In this document: piece by piece, positions 12,612 through 22,502 of the stretch
How the letters are laid out: each line of letters starts with the position of its first letter
Numbering within the stretch: the first letter of the stretch is position 1
Source: Paracidovorax konjaci
Lineage (GTDB): Bacteria > Pseudomonadota > Gammaproteobacteria > Burkholderiales > Burkholderiaceae_C
Reading direction: 5' to 3'
DNA: 64,000 nucleotides
Assembly (NCBI RefSeq): GCF_900112675.1
Contig: NZ_FOMQ01000004.1
Span: 124,001-188,000 of the forward strand
The notes under the pieces: generated by a model
The model's database searches: none
Seen by the model: the letters and a program-made list of their open reading frames with translations, nothing else
Told to the model about the DNA's origin: nothing
Translations under genes and position numbers: made by a program

Positions 12612-14353
12612 CAGGACTTGGCCTGCAGCCTTGCCAAGCGTTCCGCCCGTACCTTCTTGTATTTTTCCTGCCGTGTCTTGCGCTCGCAGAGCTTGGCGAG
12701 CATGGCGCTGAACTGGCCGGGCTGGTAGGTCAGCGGCTGGAAGTCCAGTTGCGGATAGACCAGTTTGGTCGCCACGTTGTCCACCAGGTATTGCAGTGGG
12801 TGTTCGGAGGCATACACCTTGGAATTGACGGTGTCGTGTTCGTGGCCGATGAACTGGCAGCGGGTTTCCTCGGCGACGCCGCTGTGTTTGAGCAGGTCGT
12901 TGGACGTGCTGCGGAACGAGTGGAAGACCTTTTGCGGGTCGGTGATGTGCAGGGTGTCCAGGTACTTGCCCCAGCGTTCTCCGGGCGTGCCGCCGTAGGA
13001 GCCGAATTTGTCCGGGGTGAGGTGGGGAAAGAGTTTGCCGCCGTAGCCCTGGGCGTCATGGACGTAGTGCAGGAAACCGCAGGTGATCAGGGTGGGATGT
13101 ACGGGAATGACGCGACGGGAGGCTGCGGTCTTCACCGATTTGTCGCCTTCGTCGTTGATGGAAATCGCCCAGATGCCGTCCACCTGTTGAATGTCGTTTA
13201 AGTCCAGTTGCGCCAGTTCGGAGATGCGCCCACCCGTGAAGAGGCCCAGCAGGGGCAGCCAGAAGTCCGTAGGTCGTTGGGCCTTCGCCAGCAGTTCGGG
13301 CTTGAAGATCGCCTTGAGTTCGTTCGTCGTGAACGGCTTGTAGCTGGTGCTGGCTTCGGATTTCTTGATGTCGGTCTTGGTGAAGAGCTTGTGGCCGTGG
13401 GTCACCAGGTTCTGGCCGTCAGGCAGCACCCCGATTCTTTGCGCGAGTCCGAAGAGACCGCTGAGGGCTGCCAGATATTTCTGGCTAATGGTCTTGGGAG
13501 CCAGGCCACGGTGCAGAAGGTCGTCGATGAAATCGGCCACGTCGGCACGGGTGATGCTGTGCATCGGAATGTGCTTTTGCTTTTTGCGTGCCTCCAACCA
13601 TGCCACGAACTTGTTGTGATAGTTGCGGTACTCGTAAAGGGTTTTGGGGGTGAGCTTGTTGCGTTCGCGGGTGGCGAAGCGGGGCACCATTTCCTGGATC
13701 GTCGTGCCACCGGCTTCTGTCGTGGGCACCGCTGGAGGTGCGGCCGGGGGAGCTGCTGGCGGGGGTGGTGCGATCTGCGCAGACGCCACGGCTGCCGGGC
13801 TGGCAATGAGCTGGGCCAGGGCTTCGGGCGAGAGGTTCAGGGCCTGCAGCATGCGGTGCGCACGGTGCATGTCCTCGTCGGTGTGAATGTCGCGCAGGGC
13901 GAAGCCGCTGGGAAATTCAATGTCGAGCTTGCGGGCGTCGGGAGCGGGTGACGGGGCTTCGAACAGGGCATTGACCTTCGCCAGCGGCATGCCTGCCAGG
14001 TCGGCGAGTTGTTCGCGGTCGGCGCGGTGCAGCAGCCTCAGCAGAAAGTCGTCGCCCAGGCCGGGGGACGCAAGGCCCTGGGCCGTGTTGAGGTTGTCCA
14101 TGGACATGGCCCTCCACTCCTCGTGTTTTCTTGCGGCCATTATCCCGCCGAGGCATGCGGCCTTGAGCCGTGCTTCCTGGGGGTCTTTGGTGTGCAGCGA
14201 GATCCGCTTTTCGCGGCGGGCGGTGCCGACGCGGTAGGTGAGGCGGAAGTAAAAGATCCCGTGGCGGGACTTGGCAAGGTGCGACGCGAGCTTCAAGGCA
14301 GGTGATCCACTGAAAGTGGGACACCAGAGTGGGACACCTGTCGCGTGACACAA
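12611..14353 (-). CDS. int: Tyrosine site-specific integrase of the element
   Basis: The protein (up to 580 residues) has an N-terminal arm-binding part (ASHLAKSRHGIFYFRLTYRV, DUF6538-like), a Pro/Ala-rich linker near 200-215, a SAM-like core-binding domain and a C-terminal catalytic domain. Catalytic residues are visible in LFTGGRISELAQL (Arg), HSFRSTSNDLL (His-x-x-Arg) and IGHEHDTVNSKVY (His...Tyr). It lies beside tRNA-Ser with its 5' end at the attachment site, as usual for tRNA-targeted integrases. The N-terminal end is uncertain: the first 15-20 codons overlap the putative arm sites, so a later GTG or TTG start is possible. Confidence 0.9.
   Translation of the reverse strand: MCHATGVPLWCPTFSGSPALKLASHLAKSRHGIFYFRLTYRVGTARREKRISLHTKDPQEARLKAACLGGIMAARKHEEWRAMSMDNLNTAQGLASPGLGDDFLLRLLHRADREQLADLAGMPLAKVNALFEAPSPAPDARKLDIEFPSGFALRDIHTDEDMHRAHRMLQALNLSPEALAQLIASPAAVASAQIAPPPPAAPPAAPPAVPTTEAGGTTIQEMVPRFATRERNKLTPKTLYEYRNYHNKFVAWLEARKKQKHIPMHSITRADVADFIDDLLHRGLAPKTISQKYLAALSGLFGLAQRIGVLPDGQNLVTHGHKLFTKTDIKKSEASTSYKPFTTNELKAIFKPELLAKAQRPTDFWLPLLGLFTGGRISELAQLDLNDIQQVDGIWAISINDEGDKSVKTAASRRVIPVHPTLITCGFLHYVHDAQGYGGKLFPHLTPDKFGSYGGTPGERWGKYLDTLHITDPQKVFHSFRSTSNDLLKHSGVAEETRCQFIGHEHDTVNSKVYASEHPLQYLVDNVATKLVYPQLDFQPLTYQPGQFSAMLAKLCERKTRQEKYKKVRAERLARLQAKS
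14313..14337 (-). promoter_or_regulatory. Candidate integrase arm-type sites, right end
   Basis: Two tandem 12-mers, AAAGTGGGACAC (14313) and AGAGTGGGACAC (14326), spaced 13 bp. They are reverse complements of the left-end motif at 3642-3653. They overlap the 5' end of the integrase frame. Confidence 0.5.
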
Positions 14354-14355
14354 AG

Positions 14356-14381
14356 AAAAAAGCCGTTGAAGATCAACGGCT
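14356..14381 (-). terminator. Terminator after tRNA-Ser supplied by the element
   Basis: On the minus strand AGCCGTTGA-TCT-TCAACGGCT is followed by six T. It ends the tRNA transcript before the integrase gene and replaces the native terminator now at 3526-3554. Confidence 0.85.
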
Positions 14382-14387
14382 TAGTTC

Positions 14388-14480
<93 letters not shown>

Positions 14481-14543
14481 GGAAGCCTCTGATTGTAGCA
14501 GTGCCAGAGTCCCTTCAGCCGAAAAGGCACAACGAATTTGCGC

Positions 14544-15458
14544 TCAAAGTTTGGATGTGCCCTGAACCATCCTCATCGCAGACGTGATGAGCGTAGAAAC
14601 CTCGGTCATGTTGCTGGGCACGATCAGGGTGGTGGTGGCGTCGGCGGCGACCTTTCCGTAGGCATCAACGGCTTTTTCTGCGACTTTCAGTTGGACGGCC
14701 TGTTCGCCGCCCGGTTGCCGGATGGCCTCGGCTACGCGTTCGATCGCCTGCGCCGTAGCTTCTGCCACGGCCGTGATCGATGCGGCCTCGCCCTGGGCAT
14801 TGTTGATGGCGGCCTGTTTTTCACCCTCCGACCGAGCGATGAAGGCCTCGCGCTCTCCGGTGGCGATGTTGATCTGCTCCTGGCGCCGGCCTTCCGATGC
14901 TGCGATAAGTGCCCGCTTTTCGCGTTCCGCGGTGATCTGCGCCTGCATGGCGCGGAGGATCTCCGTGGGGGGCGTCAGATCCTTGATTTCATAGCGAAGA
15001 ACCTTCACGCCCCAGTTCAGGGCAGCTTCGTCGATGGCGGCAACGATCTGGGCGTTGATCATGTCGCGTTCTTCGAACGTCTTGTCGAGTTCCAGTTTGC
15101 CGATCACGCTGCGCAAGGAGGTCTGGGCCAGCTGGGTCACGGCCACGATGTAATTGCTCGAGCCATAGCTCGCGCGCATGGGATCGGTGACCTGAAAGTA
15201 CAGTATGCCGTCCACCTGGAGCTGCGTGTTGTCGCGTGTGATGCAGACCTGGCTGGGCACATCCAGCGGTATTTCCTTCAGGCTGTGCTTGTACGCAACG
15301 CGATCGATGAAGGGCACCAGGAAATTGAGTCCGGGCGTCAGCGTTCCGGCGTATTTGCCTAGGCGCTCCTTGACCCACGCGTTTTGCTGGGGCACGACCT
15401 TGACGGATCGGATGACGAAGATTCCGGCAATGATGAAGATGACGAGGGCTATTTCCAT
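14544..15458 (-). CDS. SPFH/stomatin-like membrane protein (QmcA/paraslipin type)
   Basis: The 304-residue protein has one N-terminal membrane segment (residues 1-17), an SPFH/prohibitin domain (about 20-190, with RLGKYAGTLTPGLNFLVPF and the RSVIGKLELDKTFEERDMIN signature) and a long helical C-terminus rich in Ala, Glu and Arg that oligomerises. Members form large membrane-bound cages or microdomains linked to membrane protein quality control. Its usual partner, an NfeD-family protein, is encoded just upstream on the same strand about 200 bases away, supporting the functional pair. The exact subfamily name is not certain. Confidence 0.9.
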   Translation of the reverse strand: MEIALVIFIIAGIFVIRSVKVVPQQNAWVKERLGKYAGTLTPGLNFLVPFIDRVAYKHSLKEIPLDVPSQVCITRDNTQLQVDGILYFQVTDPMRASYGSSNYIVAVTQLAQTSLRSVIGKLELDKTFEERDMINAQIVAAIDEAALNWGVKVLRYEIKDLTPPTEILRAMQAQITAEREKRALIAASEGRRQEQINIATGEREAFIARSEGEKQAAINNAQGEAASITAVAEATAQAIERVAEAIRQPGGEQAVQLKVAEKAVDAYGKVAADATTTLIVPSNMTEVSTLITSAMRMVQGTSKL

Positions 15459-15660
15459 GGTGTCCTTGGTAGGGCAGGATTGGTCAAAGAAAGACTGCGA
15501 CGGCAGTCGATGAAGTGAGGAAATCCCGAGCGACGTGGCCTGCCGTGCCGTGCTTGCCGCATGGCGTCAAGTCACCCGGTGCACGGTCGATGGTGAACCA
15601 CCGCTGAAGCCATGTCCGCCACGAAAGATGCGCGCGGCGAACGACCTGCAATGCCGCTTT

Positions 15661-16095
15661 TCACGCGTTGTCGACGACGAGACGGTTGCCGACGACTTCC
15701 GTCACCCTGTAGAGGCCGGGGACAGCCGTTGCCGGCATGTTCCTTCTGTGCAGCATCACGGTCCACTGTGCCCCGCGATAGCGCACCTGTGCCGTGCCGT
15801 CGGGGTTCCAGGCGTCCACCTGCACGGATTCGCCGATGTCCAGGTTCACGTCCGGGTTGCTGGACGCGGGGGCTTGCGCATGCCGGCGCCTGCGCAGCCA
15901 GTGGCAACCAATGACTCCGGCAGTGCCTACGGCGGCTGCCACGGAGAGCTGTGCTGCCAACGGCAATCCGATGTGTGCGGCGATGGCCCCCGCCACGAGG
16001 CCCAGCGAAAGCATGAGCAGATAGAAAGTCCCCGTCACGAGTTCGGCGGCGACCGCCGCGCCGACCATCAGCCACCAGATGGTGGATTCCTGCAT
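15661..16095 (-). CDS. NfeD-family membrane protein
   Basis: A 144-residue protein with two or three membrane segments in the first 75 residues (WWLMVGAAVAAELVTGTFYL and following) and a C-terminal OB-fold-like domain (DIGESVQVDAW...TAQVRYRGAQWTV). Short NfeD proteins pair with SPFH proteins in membrane microdomains. ATG 16095 has GGAGG seven bases upstream; the frame continues to 16149 but without support. It precedes the SPFH gene in the same direction. Confidence 0.85.
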   Translation of the reverse strand: MQESTIWWLMVGAAVAAELVTGTFYLLMLSLGLVAGAIAAHIGLPLAAQLSVAAAVGTAGVIGCHWLRRRRHAQAPASSNPDVNLDIGESVQVDAWNPDGTAQVRYRGAQWTVMLHRRNMPATAVPGLYRVTEVVGNRLVVDNA

Positions 16096-16237
16096 ACGGT
16101 GTCCTCCTCTCTTGTCCGACGGTGTCGGTGCTCTCGCATTCTGGGTCAAATGCCAGCGTCTTCAAAGGGATGACATCGTTATTCCTTACACTTCGCGCCT
16201 GTTTCGTTTTTTGGGCCCGCTTGCTCGGAGGCTGTGC

Positions 16238-18619
16238 ATGAAATTCCGCTTTCCCATCGTCATCATCGACGAGGACTACCGTTCCGAGAACACGTCGGGC
16301 CTGGGCATCCGGGCCCTGGCGCAGGCCATCGAGGCCGAAGGCTTCGAGGTGCTCGGCGTGACGAGTTACGGCGATCTGTCGCAGTTCGCGCAACAGCAGA
16401 GCCGGGCCAGCGCCTTCATCCTGTCGATCGACGACGAGGAGTTCACGCTGGGCTCCGGCCTGGATCCGATCGTGCTGAGCCTGCGCAACTTCATCGCCGA
16501 GGTGCGGCGCAAGAATGCCGATGTGCCGATCTATGTGCATGGCGAGACCAAGACGGCGCGCCACCTGCCCAACGACATCCTGCGCGAGTTGCACGGCTTC
16601 ATCCACATGTTCGAGGACACGCCGGAGTTCGTGGCCAAGCACATCATCCGCGAAGCCAAGAGCTACTTGGAGAGCGTGCAGCCGCCTTTCTTCAAGGCGC
16701 TGCTGGACTATGCCGAGGACGGTTCCTATTCCTGGCATTGCCCGGGCCACTCGGGCGGCGTCGCTTTCCTGAAGAGCCCCGTGGGCCAGATGTTCCACCA
16801 GTTCTTCGGTGAAAACATGCTGCGCGCGGACGTGTGCAATGCCGTGGAGGAGCTGGGCCAGCTGCTGGACCACAACGGCGCGATCGGCGAGAGCGAGCGC
16901 AACGCGGCGCGCATCTTCAATGCCGACCATTGCTTCTTCGTGACCAATGGCACCAGTACGTCGAACAAGATGGTGTGGCACCACACGGTGGCGCCGGGCG
17001 ACGTGGTGGTGGTGGACCGCAACTGCCACAAGTCGATCCTGCACTCGATCATCATGACGGGGGCCATTCCTGTCTTCCTGAAGCCCACGCGCAACCACTT
17101 CGGCATCATCGGACCGATTCCGAAGAGCGAGTTCGAGCGCGATGCCATCGAGACGAAGATCCGCGCCAACCCGCTGCTGAAGGGCGTGGATGCCGCCACC
17201 GTGAAGCCGCGTGTGCTCACGATCACGCAGTCCACCTACGACGGCGTGCTCTACAACACCGAGACCATCAAGTCGATGATGGACGGCTATGTGGACAACC
17301 TGCATTTCGACGAAGCCTGGCTGCCCCATGCCGCGTTCCATCCGTTCTATGGCAGCTACCACGCCATGGGCAAGAAGCGCGCGCGGCCCAAGCACTCGGT
17401 GGTGTATGCCACGCAGTCCATCCACAAGCTGCTGGCCGGCATCAGCCAGGCCAGCCACGTGCTGGTGCAGGACTCGCAGACTGTGAAGCTCGATCGCCCG
17501 CTGTTCAACGAGGCGTACCTGATGCACACCTCGACGTCGCCGCAGTACAGCATCATCGCCAGCTGCGATGTGGCCGCTGCGATGATGGAGCCGCCCGGCG
17601 GCACGGCGCTGGTGGAGGAAAGCCTGCTCGAAGCCCTGGACTTCCGCCGCGCGATGCGCAAGGTGGAGGAAGAGTTCGGCAAGGACGACTGGTGGTTCAA
17701 GGTGTGGGGGCCGGACAAGCTCGTGGACGAGGGCCTGGGCCGCGCCGAGGACTGGATCATCCGCAGTGACGGCAAGGGCAAGAAGAGCCCCAGCAAGTGG
17801 CACGGTTTCGGCCCGCTGGCTGATGGCTTCAACATGCTGGATCCGATCAAGTCGACCATCGTCACGCCGGGCCTGAACCTGGACGGCAAGTTCGACAAGA
17901 CCGGCATCCCGGCTTCCATCGTGACCAAATACCTCGCCGAGCACGGCGTGGTGGTGGAGAAGACCGGCCTCTACAGCTTCTTCATCATGTTCACCATCGG
18001 CATCACCAAGGGCCGCTGGAACACGCTGCTGGCGGCGCTGCAGCAGTTCAAGGACGATTACGAGAAGAACCAGCCCATGTGGCGCATCCTTCCGGAGTTC
18101 TGCCAGCAGCACAAGCGCTACGAGCGCATGGGACTGAAGGACCTGTGCCAGCACGTCCACCAGCTCTATGCCAAGTACGACATTGCGCGGCTCACCACCG
18201 AGATGTACCTGTCGGACCTGACGCCGGCGATGAAGCCCAGCGACGCATTCGCGCACATTGCGCACCGCAAGACCGAGCGCGTGGAGATCGACCACCTCGA
18301 AGGCCGCATCACCACCAGCCTTATCACGCCTTACCCGCCCGGCATTCCGCTGTTGATTCCGGGCGAGGTGTTCAACAAGAAGATCGTCGATTACCTCAAG
18401 TTCTCACGTGAGTTCTCCAAGCTCTGCCCGGGTTTCGAGACCGACATCCATGGTCTGGTGGAGATCGAGGACGACAACGGGCATGTGCGCTACTACGCGG
18501 ACTGCGTGACCCCTGCCGAGCAACCCAAGCCCGGCCGGCGCGGTGGCCGCAAGGATGCGCCGGTGGCCGAGGACATCGTGCAGGTGGGCAGCGACGGGCC
18601 GTTCGGGCGCAAGATCTGA
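16238..18619 (+). CDS. Biodegradative Orn/Lys/Arg decarboxylase, PLP-dependent
   Basis: The 793-residue protein has the three-part layout of acid-inducible basic amino-acid decarboxylases: an N-terminal receiver-like wing domain (IVIIDEDY), a PLP fold-type I core and a C-terminal domain. The PLP lysine is K397 in ATQSIHK, with HFDEAW upstream contacting the cofactor. It removes CO2 from a basic amino acid, consuming a proton, and yields a polyamine precursor such as agmatine or cadaverine. The substrate cannot be read from sequence alone; arginine or lysine are the likely options. CGGAGG precedes ATG 16238. No antiporter gene is adjacent. Confidence 0.88.
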   Translation: MKFRFPIVIIDEDYRSENTSGLGIRALAQAIEAEGFEVLGVTSYGDLSQFAQQQSRASAFILSIDDEEFTLGSGLDPIVLSLRNFIAEVRRKNADVPIYVHGETKTARHLPNDILRELHGFIHMFEDTPEFVAKHIIREAKSYLESVQPPFFKALLDYAEDGSYSWHCPGHSGGVAFLKSPVGQMFHQFFGENMLRADVCNAVEELGQLLDHNGAIGESERNAARIFNADHCFFVTNGTSTSNKMVWHHTVAPGDVVVVDRNCHKSILHSIIMTGAIPVFLKPTRNHFGIIGPIPKSEFERDAIETKIRANPLLKGVDAATVKPRVLTITQSTYDGVLYNTETIKSMMDGYVDNLHFDEAWLPHAAFHPFYGSYHAMGKKRARPKHSVVYATQSIHKLLAGISQASHVLVQDSQTVKLDRPLFNEAYLMHTSTSPQYSIIASCDVAAAMMEPPGGTALVEESLLEALDFRRAMRKVEEEFGKDDWWFKVWGPDKLVDEGLGRAEDWIIRSDGKGKKSPSKWHGFGPLADGFNMLDPIKSTIVTPGLNLDGKFDKTGIPASIVTKYLAEHGVVVEKTGLYSFFIMFTIGITKGRWNTLLAALQQFKDDYEKNQPMWRILPEFCQQHKRYERMGLKDLCQHVHQLYAKYDIARLTTEMYLSDLTPAMKPSDAFAHIAHRKTERVEIDHLEGRITTSLITPYPPGIPLLIPGEVFNKKIVDYLKFSREFSKLCPGFETDIHGLVEIEDDNGHVRYYADCVTPAEQPKPGRRGGRKDAPVAEDIVQVGSDGPFGRKI

Positions 18620-18803
18620 GTCCGGAGACGAGAGGCTCGCGCAGCGCCCCCACCAGGGCACTCGCACCGCTGCATATAGAAGTCGGGCTCCCTCCATACC
18701 GCACGGCCGGGGGCCTGCGGCGGGTGGCTATGCACCGGGGTTTGAATGTCCTTTGGCAGGGGCCCGGGTGCGCGCGCCAGTTTCCTGGCATTGACCGGTG
18801 CGG
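18620..18803. other. Gap between the decarboxylase and the DNA ligase gene
   Basis: The two genes converge here. No clear terminator or gene seen. Confidence 0.4.
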
Positions 18804-19676
18804 TCAGGAGGCGGGCATGTCCTCGCGCACTCGCAGAAAGCTTGCGAAGCGGGGCAGCCCGCCCTCGTGTGTGCCCCGGAAGCGGTAGGTCACCCAACTG
18901 CCAATCGGCGGCGGCTGCGCGCGGTCGGCACCGGAGAAACCGGTGCCGAGCCTGAAGCGGCGCCCCTGTGGCGTCTCGACCAGCAGCGCGCCCAGGCGGC
19001 CGGCCTGCCGGCCCTGGCCTGGGACGTGCGCGACGACGCGCGCCTCGGCATCGTCTTGGGTCTTCAGTTTGACCAGGTCATCGCTGCGGCCTGCGCGGTA
19101 GAGCGATGCGCCCCGGTGCAGCATCAGGCCTTCTCCGCCGCCGCGCACGGTGCGCTGGAGCAGGGCATTCAGTTGGGCCGGGTCGGCGACCCTCCGCTGG
19201 GGCACGGCCACCACCCAGGTCTGCCCGATCCCGGACACGAGCGCCTGCAAGGCCGGCAGCCTTTCATCGAAGGTGCCCGTGTGCGCCGGCAGATCGAACA
19301 CCATGAACCGCATCCCTTGCCATGCCGGGTCCGAGGGCGCCTGCTGGCGGACCGTGGACTGCGCCCGGGAGAAATGCCCGCGGCCGGCCCAGAGTTCGCC
19401 GTCCATGGGCGTTCGAGGCCAGTTCTGCGTGAACCAGGCCGGCGCGGCCACGGTCTCGCCGCCGCGTGTGCGCAGCCGCTCCCCGTCCCAGTAGCCCCGC
19501 ACGCCGTCGTACTTCTCGCTGACCCAGTAGTCGGCCAGCACCAGCCCGGGGCGGTACACATTGGCCAGCAGGAGGGCCGGCGCCCGGTCGCTGGGCGTTG
19601 CGGCCCTGGCGTCCGCGATGGCAATGGCTGAGGCCGTGGCCAGCAGCCCTGCCATGAAGCGCCTGCGCGAATCCAT
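18804..19676 (-). CDS. ligE: Exported ATP-dependent DNA ligase (LigE-like)
   Basis: The 290-residue protein contains the adenylation motif EKYDGVRG, with nucleophile K55, then DGEL, EGLMLH and VKLKT motifs, and an OB-fold at the C-terminus (GALLVETPQGRRFRLGTGF). There are no accessory domains, as in the minimal Lig E group of proteobacteria. The N-terminus SRRRFMAGL followed by a hydrophobic stretch and ARA is a Tat-type signal, so the enzyme is probably exported and seals nicks in periplasmic or extracellular DNA, for example during DNA uptake. It stands alone. Confidence 0.85.
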   Translation of the reverse strand: MDSRRRFMAGLLATASAIAIADARAATPSDRAPALLLANVYRPGLVLADYWVSEKYDGVRGYWDGERLRTRGGETVAAPAWFTQNWPRTPMDGELWAGRGHFSRAQSTVRQQAPSDPAWQGMRFMVFDLPAHTGTFDERLPALQALVSGIGQTWVVAVPQRRVADPAQLNALLQRTVRGGGEGLMLHRGASLYRAGRSDDLVKLKTQDDAEARVVAHVPGQGRQAGRLGALLVETPQGRRFRLGTGFSGADRAQPPPIGSWVTYRFRGTHEGGLPRFASFLRVREDMPAS

Positions 19677-19739
19677 GCGATCGCTATTAAATTTATAGCA
19701 AACTATTGAATGAATCCGGCGGCATGGAGGCGAAAACGT

Positions 19740-20537
19740 TCAGGAAAGATCTGCGCTGTCCCGGCTGATGCCGCCGGTCTGGCTGAAGCCGCCGTCCACG
19801 TACATGATCTCGGCGGTGACGCCGCTGGCGAGATCGGACATCAGGAAGGCGGCGGCATTGCCCACGTCCTCGATGGTCACGTTGCGGCGCAGCGGCGAGG
19901 CACCGGCCACCACGCCCAGCAGCTTGCCGAAATCCTTGATGCCGCTGGCGGCCAGGGTCTTGATGGGCCCGGCGCTGATGCCGTTGGCGCGCATGCCCTT
20001 GGGGCCCAGCGATTCGGCCAGGTAGCGCACGCTGGCTTCGAGGCTCGCCTTGGCCAGGCCCATGGTGTTGTAGTTGGGCACCGTGCGCAGCGCGCCGAGG
20101 TAGCTCAGGGTGAGCACGGCTGCCCGATCGTTCAGATAGGGCAGGGCGGCCTTCGCCATGGCGGGGAAGCTGTAGGCGCTGATGTCGTGCGCAATGCGGA
20201 ACGACTCGCGCGACAGGCCTTCGAGGAAGTCGCCCGCGATGGCCTCGCGCGGCGCGAAGCCGATGCTGTGCACGAAGCCGTCGAAGCGCGGCCAGGTTTT
20301 CGAGAGGTCGGCGAACATGCGCTCGATCTGCTCATCGCTGGCGACGTCGCAATCGAAGACCAGCGTGGAATCGAATTCGGCGGCGAAGTCGGTGATGCGG
20401 TCCTTGAAGCGTTCGCCGACATAGCTGAACGCCAGCTCGGCGCCCTGTGCGCGGCAGGCCTTGGCGATGCCGTAGGCGATGGAACGGTTGGACAGCACGC
20501 CGGTGATGAGCAGCTTCTTGCCGGTCAGAAAACCCAT
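19740..20537 (-). CDS. fabI: Enoyl-[acyl-carrier-protein] reductase (NADH), FabI
   Basis: The 265-residue short-chain dehydrogenase-fold enzyme catalyses the last reduction of each fatty-acid elongation cycle. Catalytic residues fall at the E. coli positions: Y146, Y156 and K163 in SYLGAL and [11 protein letters not shown]. The nucleotide-binding stretch is [15 protein letters not shown]. Start ATG 20537 with AGGAGA upstream. It is divergent from the yejA-like gene. A chromosomal essential-type gene and the target class of triclosan. Confidence 0.95.
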   Translation of the reverse strand: MGFLTGKKLLITGVLSNRSIAYGIAKACRAQGAELAFSYVGERFKDRITDFAAEFDSTLVFDCDVASDEQIERMFADLSKTWPRFDGFVHSIGFAPREAIAGDFLEGLSRESFRIAHDISAYSFPAMAKAALPYLNDRAAVLTLSYLGALRTVPNYNTMGLAKASLEASVRYLAESLGPKGMRANGISAGPIKTLAASGIKDFGKLLGVVAGASPLRRNVTIEDVGNAAAFLMSDLASGVTAEIMYVDGGFSQTGGISRDSADLS

Positions 20538-20662
20538 TGTTCTTCTCCTGGGGAAAGGCGGTCGATGAGAGTGCGGGGAGGCGGTGCGCGGAAGGCGCCG
20601 CAGATACGGGCGGTTTCCATGCCGAGCGGCTGGGCACGGCGACCGTAGTGCAGAATTGTCGC

Positions 20663-22495
20663 ATGCGTCTATGGCCGATCTTGCTGCTTTGGGGAAGCAC
20701 GCTGCCCGCGTGGGGAGCGCATGCCTATGCGATGTGGGGCGAGCCCCGCATGCCGGTCGGCTTCGACCATTTCGCGTATGTGAATCCACAGGCTCCGAAG
20801 GGGGGCGAGTTGCGGCTGGTGAGCAACCTGCGCGTATCGACCTTCGACAAATACAACCCGTTCACGATCAAGGGCAACGCGCCGGCCTACCTGTCGGCCC
20901 TGATGTTCGATTCGCTGCTGGCCGGCTCGCTCGACGAGACGGGCGTGGGGTACGGCCTGCTGGCGCAGGATGTGGACGTGGCTCCCGATGGCCTCTCGGT
21001 CACGTTCCGCCTGCGCAGCGAGGCGCGGTTCCACAACGGCAAGCCGGTGCTGGCCCAGGACGTGAAGCACAGCTTCGATACCTTGATGGGCCCGCATGCC
21101 ACGCCTGCGTACAAGACGCTGCTCTTCGACGTGGCGGGTATCGATGTGCTGGACGACCGCACGGTGCGCTACCGGTTCAAGCACCCCAACCGCGAGCTGC
21201 CGCTGACCGTGGGCGGGCTGCCGGTCTTCAGCCGCGATTGGGGCGTGGAGAACGGGCGCGCCAAGCCGTTCGACCAGGTGGTGATGGACACGCCCATCGG
21301 CAGCGGCCCCTACCGCATCGGCCCCGTGCGCTTCGGTAAGGACATCACCTACGTCCGCGACCCGCAGTACTGGGCGCGCGATTTGAACGTGCGCAAGGGC
21401 ACGTCGAACTTCGACCGCATCCAGGTGAAGATCTACAAGGACAACACGGCCCGGCTGGAAGCCCTGAAAGCCGGCGAGTTCGATCTCATGCGCTTCTTCA
21501 GTGCGGGCGACTGGGCCCGCCGGGTCAACGGGCGCAAGTTCGATTCCGGCGAGCTGGTGAAGGGCGACTTCGCGCACAAGCAGCCGTCGGGCTTCCAGAG
21601 TTTTGTGCTCAACACCCGGCGGCCGGTGCTGCAGGACGCCCGTGTGCGCGAAGCGCTCGGGCTGGCCTTCGACTTCGAGTGGATGAGCCGGCAACTTTTC
21701 TATGGCGGTTACCAGCGCGTGAACGGGCTCTTCGGCAACACGCGGTGCGAGACTCGGGGTTCGCCTTCCGCCGAGGAGATCGCCCTCATGGAGCCGTGGC
21801 GCAAGAGTATTCCCTCCGCGGCGTTCGGGCCGATGGCGGTGCCTCCCCGGACCGATGGGCCGACCACCCTGCGCGACAACCTGCGCCGTGCGCAGGCACT
21901 GCTGCGGGATGCAGGCTGGGAGGTGCGCGACGGCGCCCTGCGCAATGCCAAGGGCCAGCCCCTGGTGCTGGAGTACCTGGACAGCAGTGAGGGCGGCGTG
22001 CGCACGTTGTCGTCCTGGATGCGCAATCTCGAGAAGCTGGGCATCCGCCTGCAGTTCCGCATGGTGGACTTCGCGCTCTACCAGCAGCGATTGCAGAAAT
22101 TCGATTTCGACATCACCACGATCGCCTACCAGGGGTCGGACAATCCGGGCCAGGAGTTTGCCGACATGTTCGGGTCGCAGGCGGCGGACACCGAGGACTC
22201 CGGAAATTACCCGGGGGTGAAGAATCCCGCGGTGGATGCGATGATCCGCGCGATGGTCTCGGCCAAGAGTCTGGACGCGCTCCTGCCGGCCTGCCACGCG
22301 CTCGAGCGCATCGTCGCGCACGAGCATTACCTGATCCCACAGTGGACGGCGGGCTCGCACCGCATGGTCTACAACGCCTGGCGGCTGCAGCGGCCCGAGG
22401 TGCTGCCCCCTTACTCCACAGGGGAGGCCTGGGCTATCGATACCTGGTGGGCGCGCATGCCGCCGCAAACCCGACCCGGCCCCGTCACGCCCTGA
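20663..22495 (+). CDS. yejA: Peptide ABC transporter, periplasmic binding protein (YejA-like)
   Basis: A 610-residue family-5 solute-binding protein with a signal peptide ([19 protein letters not shown]). The opening [19 protein letters not shown] is typical of YejA. It feeds oligopeptides to the two permeases and the ATPase encoded directly downstream (gaps of 7 bases, 7 bases and a 4-base overlap). The start ATG 20663 gives a proper signal peptide; the frame is open further upstream across the fabI promoter but without support. E. coli YejABEF imports the peptide antibiotic microcin C as well as peptides. Confidence 0.9.
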   Translation: MRLWPILLLWGSTLPAWGAHAYAMWGEPRMPVGFDHFAYVNPQAPKGGELRLVSNLRVSTFDKYNPFTIKGNAPAYLSALMFDSLLAGSLDETGVGYGLLAQDVDVAPDGLSVTFRLRSEARFHNGKPVLAQDVKHSFDTLMGPHATPAYKTLLFDVAGIDVLDDRTVRYRFKHPNRELPLTVGGLPVFSRDWGVENGRAKPFDQVVMDTPIGSGPYRIGPVRFGKDITYVRDPQYWARDLNVRKGTSNFDRIQVKIYKDNTARLEALKAGEFDLMRFFSAGDWARRVNGRKFDSGELVKGDFAHKQPSGFQSFVLNTRRPVLQDARVREALGLAFDFEWMSRQLFYGGYQRVNGLFGNTRCETRGSPSAEEIALMEPWRKSIPSAAFGPMAVPPRTDGPTTLRDNLRRAQALLRDAGWEVRDGALRNAKGQPLVLEYLDSSEGGVRTLSSWMRNLEKLGIRLQFRMVDFALYQQRLQKFDFDITTIAYQGSDNPGQEFADMFGSQAADTEDSGNYPGVKNPAVDAMIRAMVSAKSLDALLPACHALERIVAHEHYLIPQWTAGSHRMVYNAWRLQRPEVLPPYSTGEAWAIDTWWARMPPQTRPGPVTP

Positions 22496-22502
22496 AAGCC
22501 GC

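Noticed and set aside
15572-18295. 907-codon open frame opposite the decarboxylase and NfeD region
   Set aside because: Runs through two genes with strong family matches on other frames and shows only low-complexity translation.
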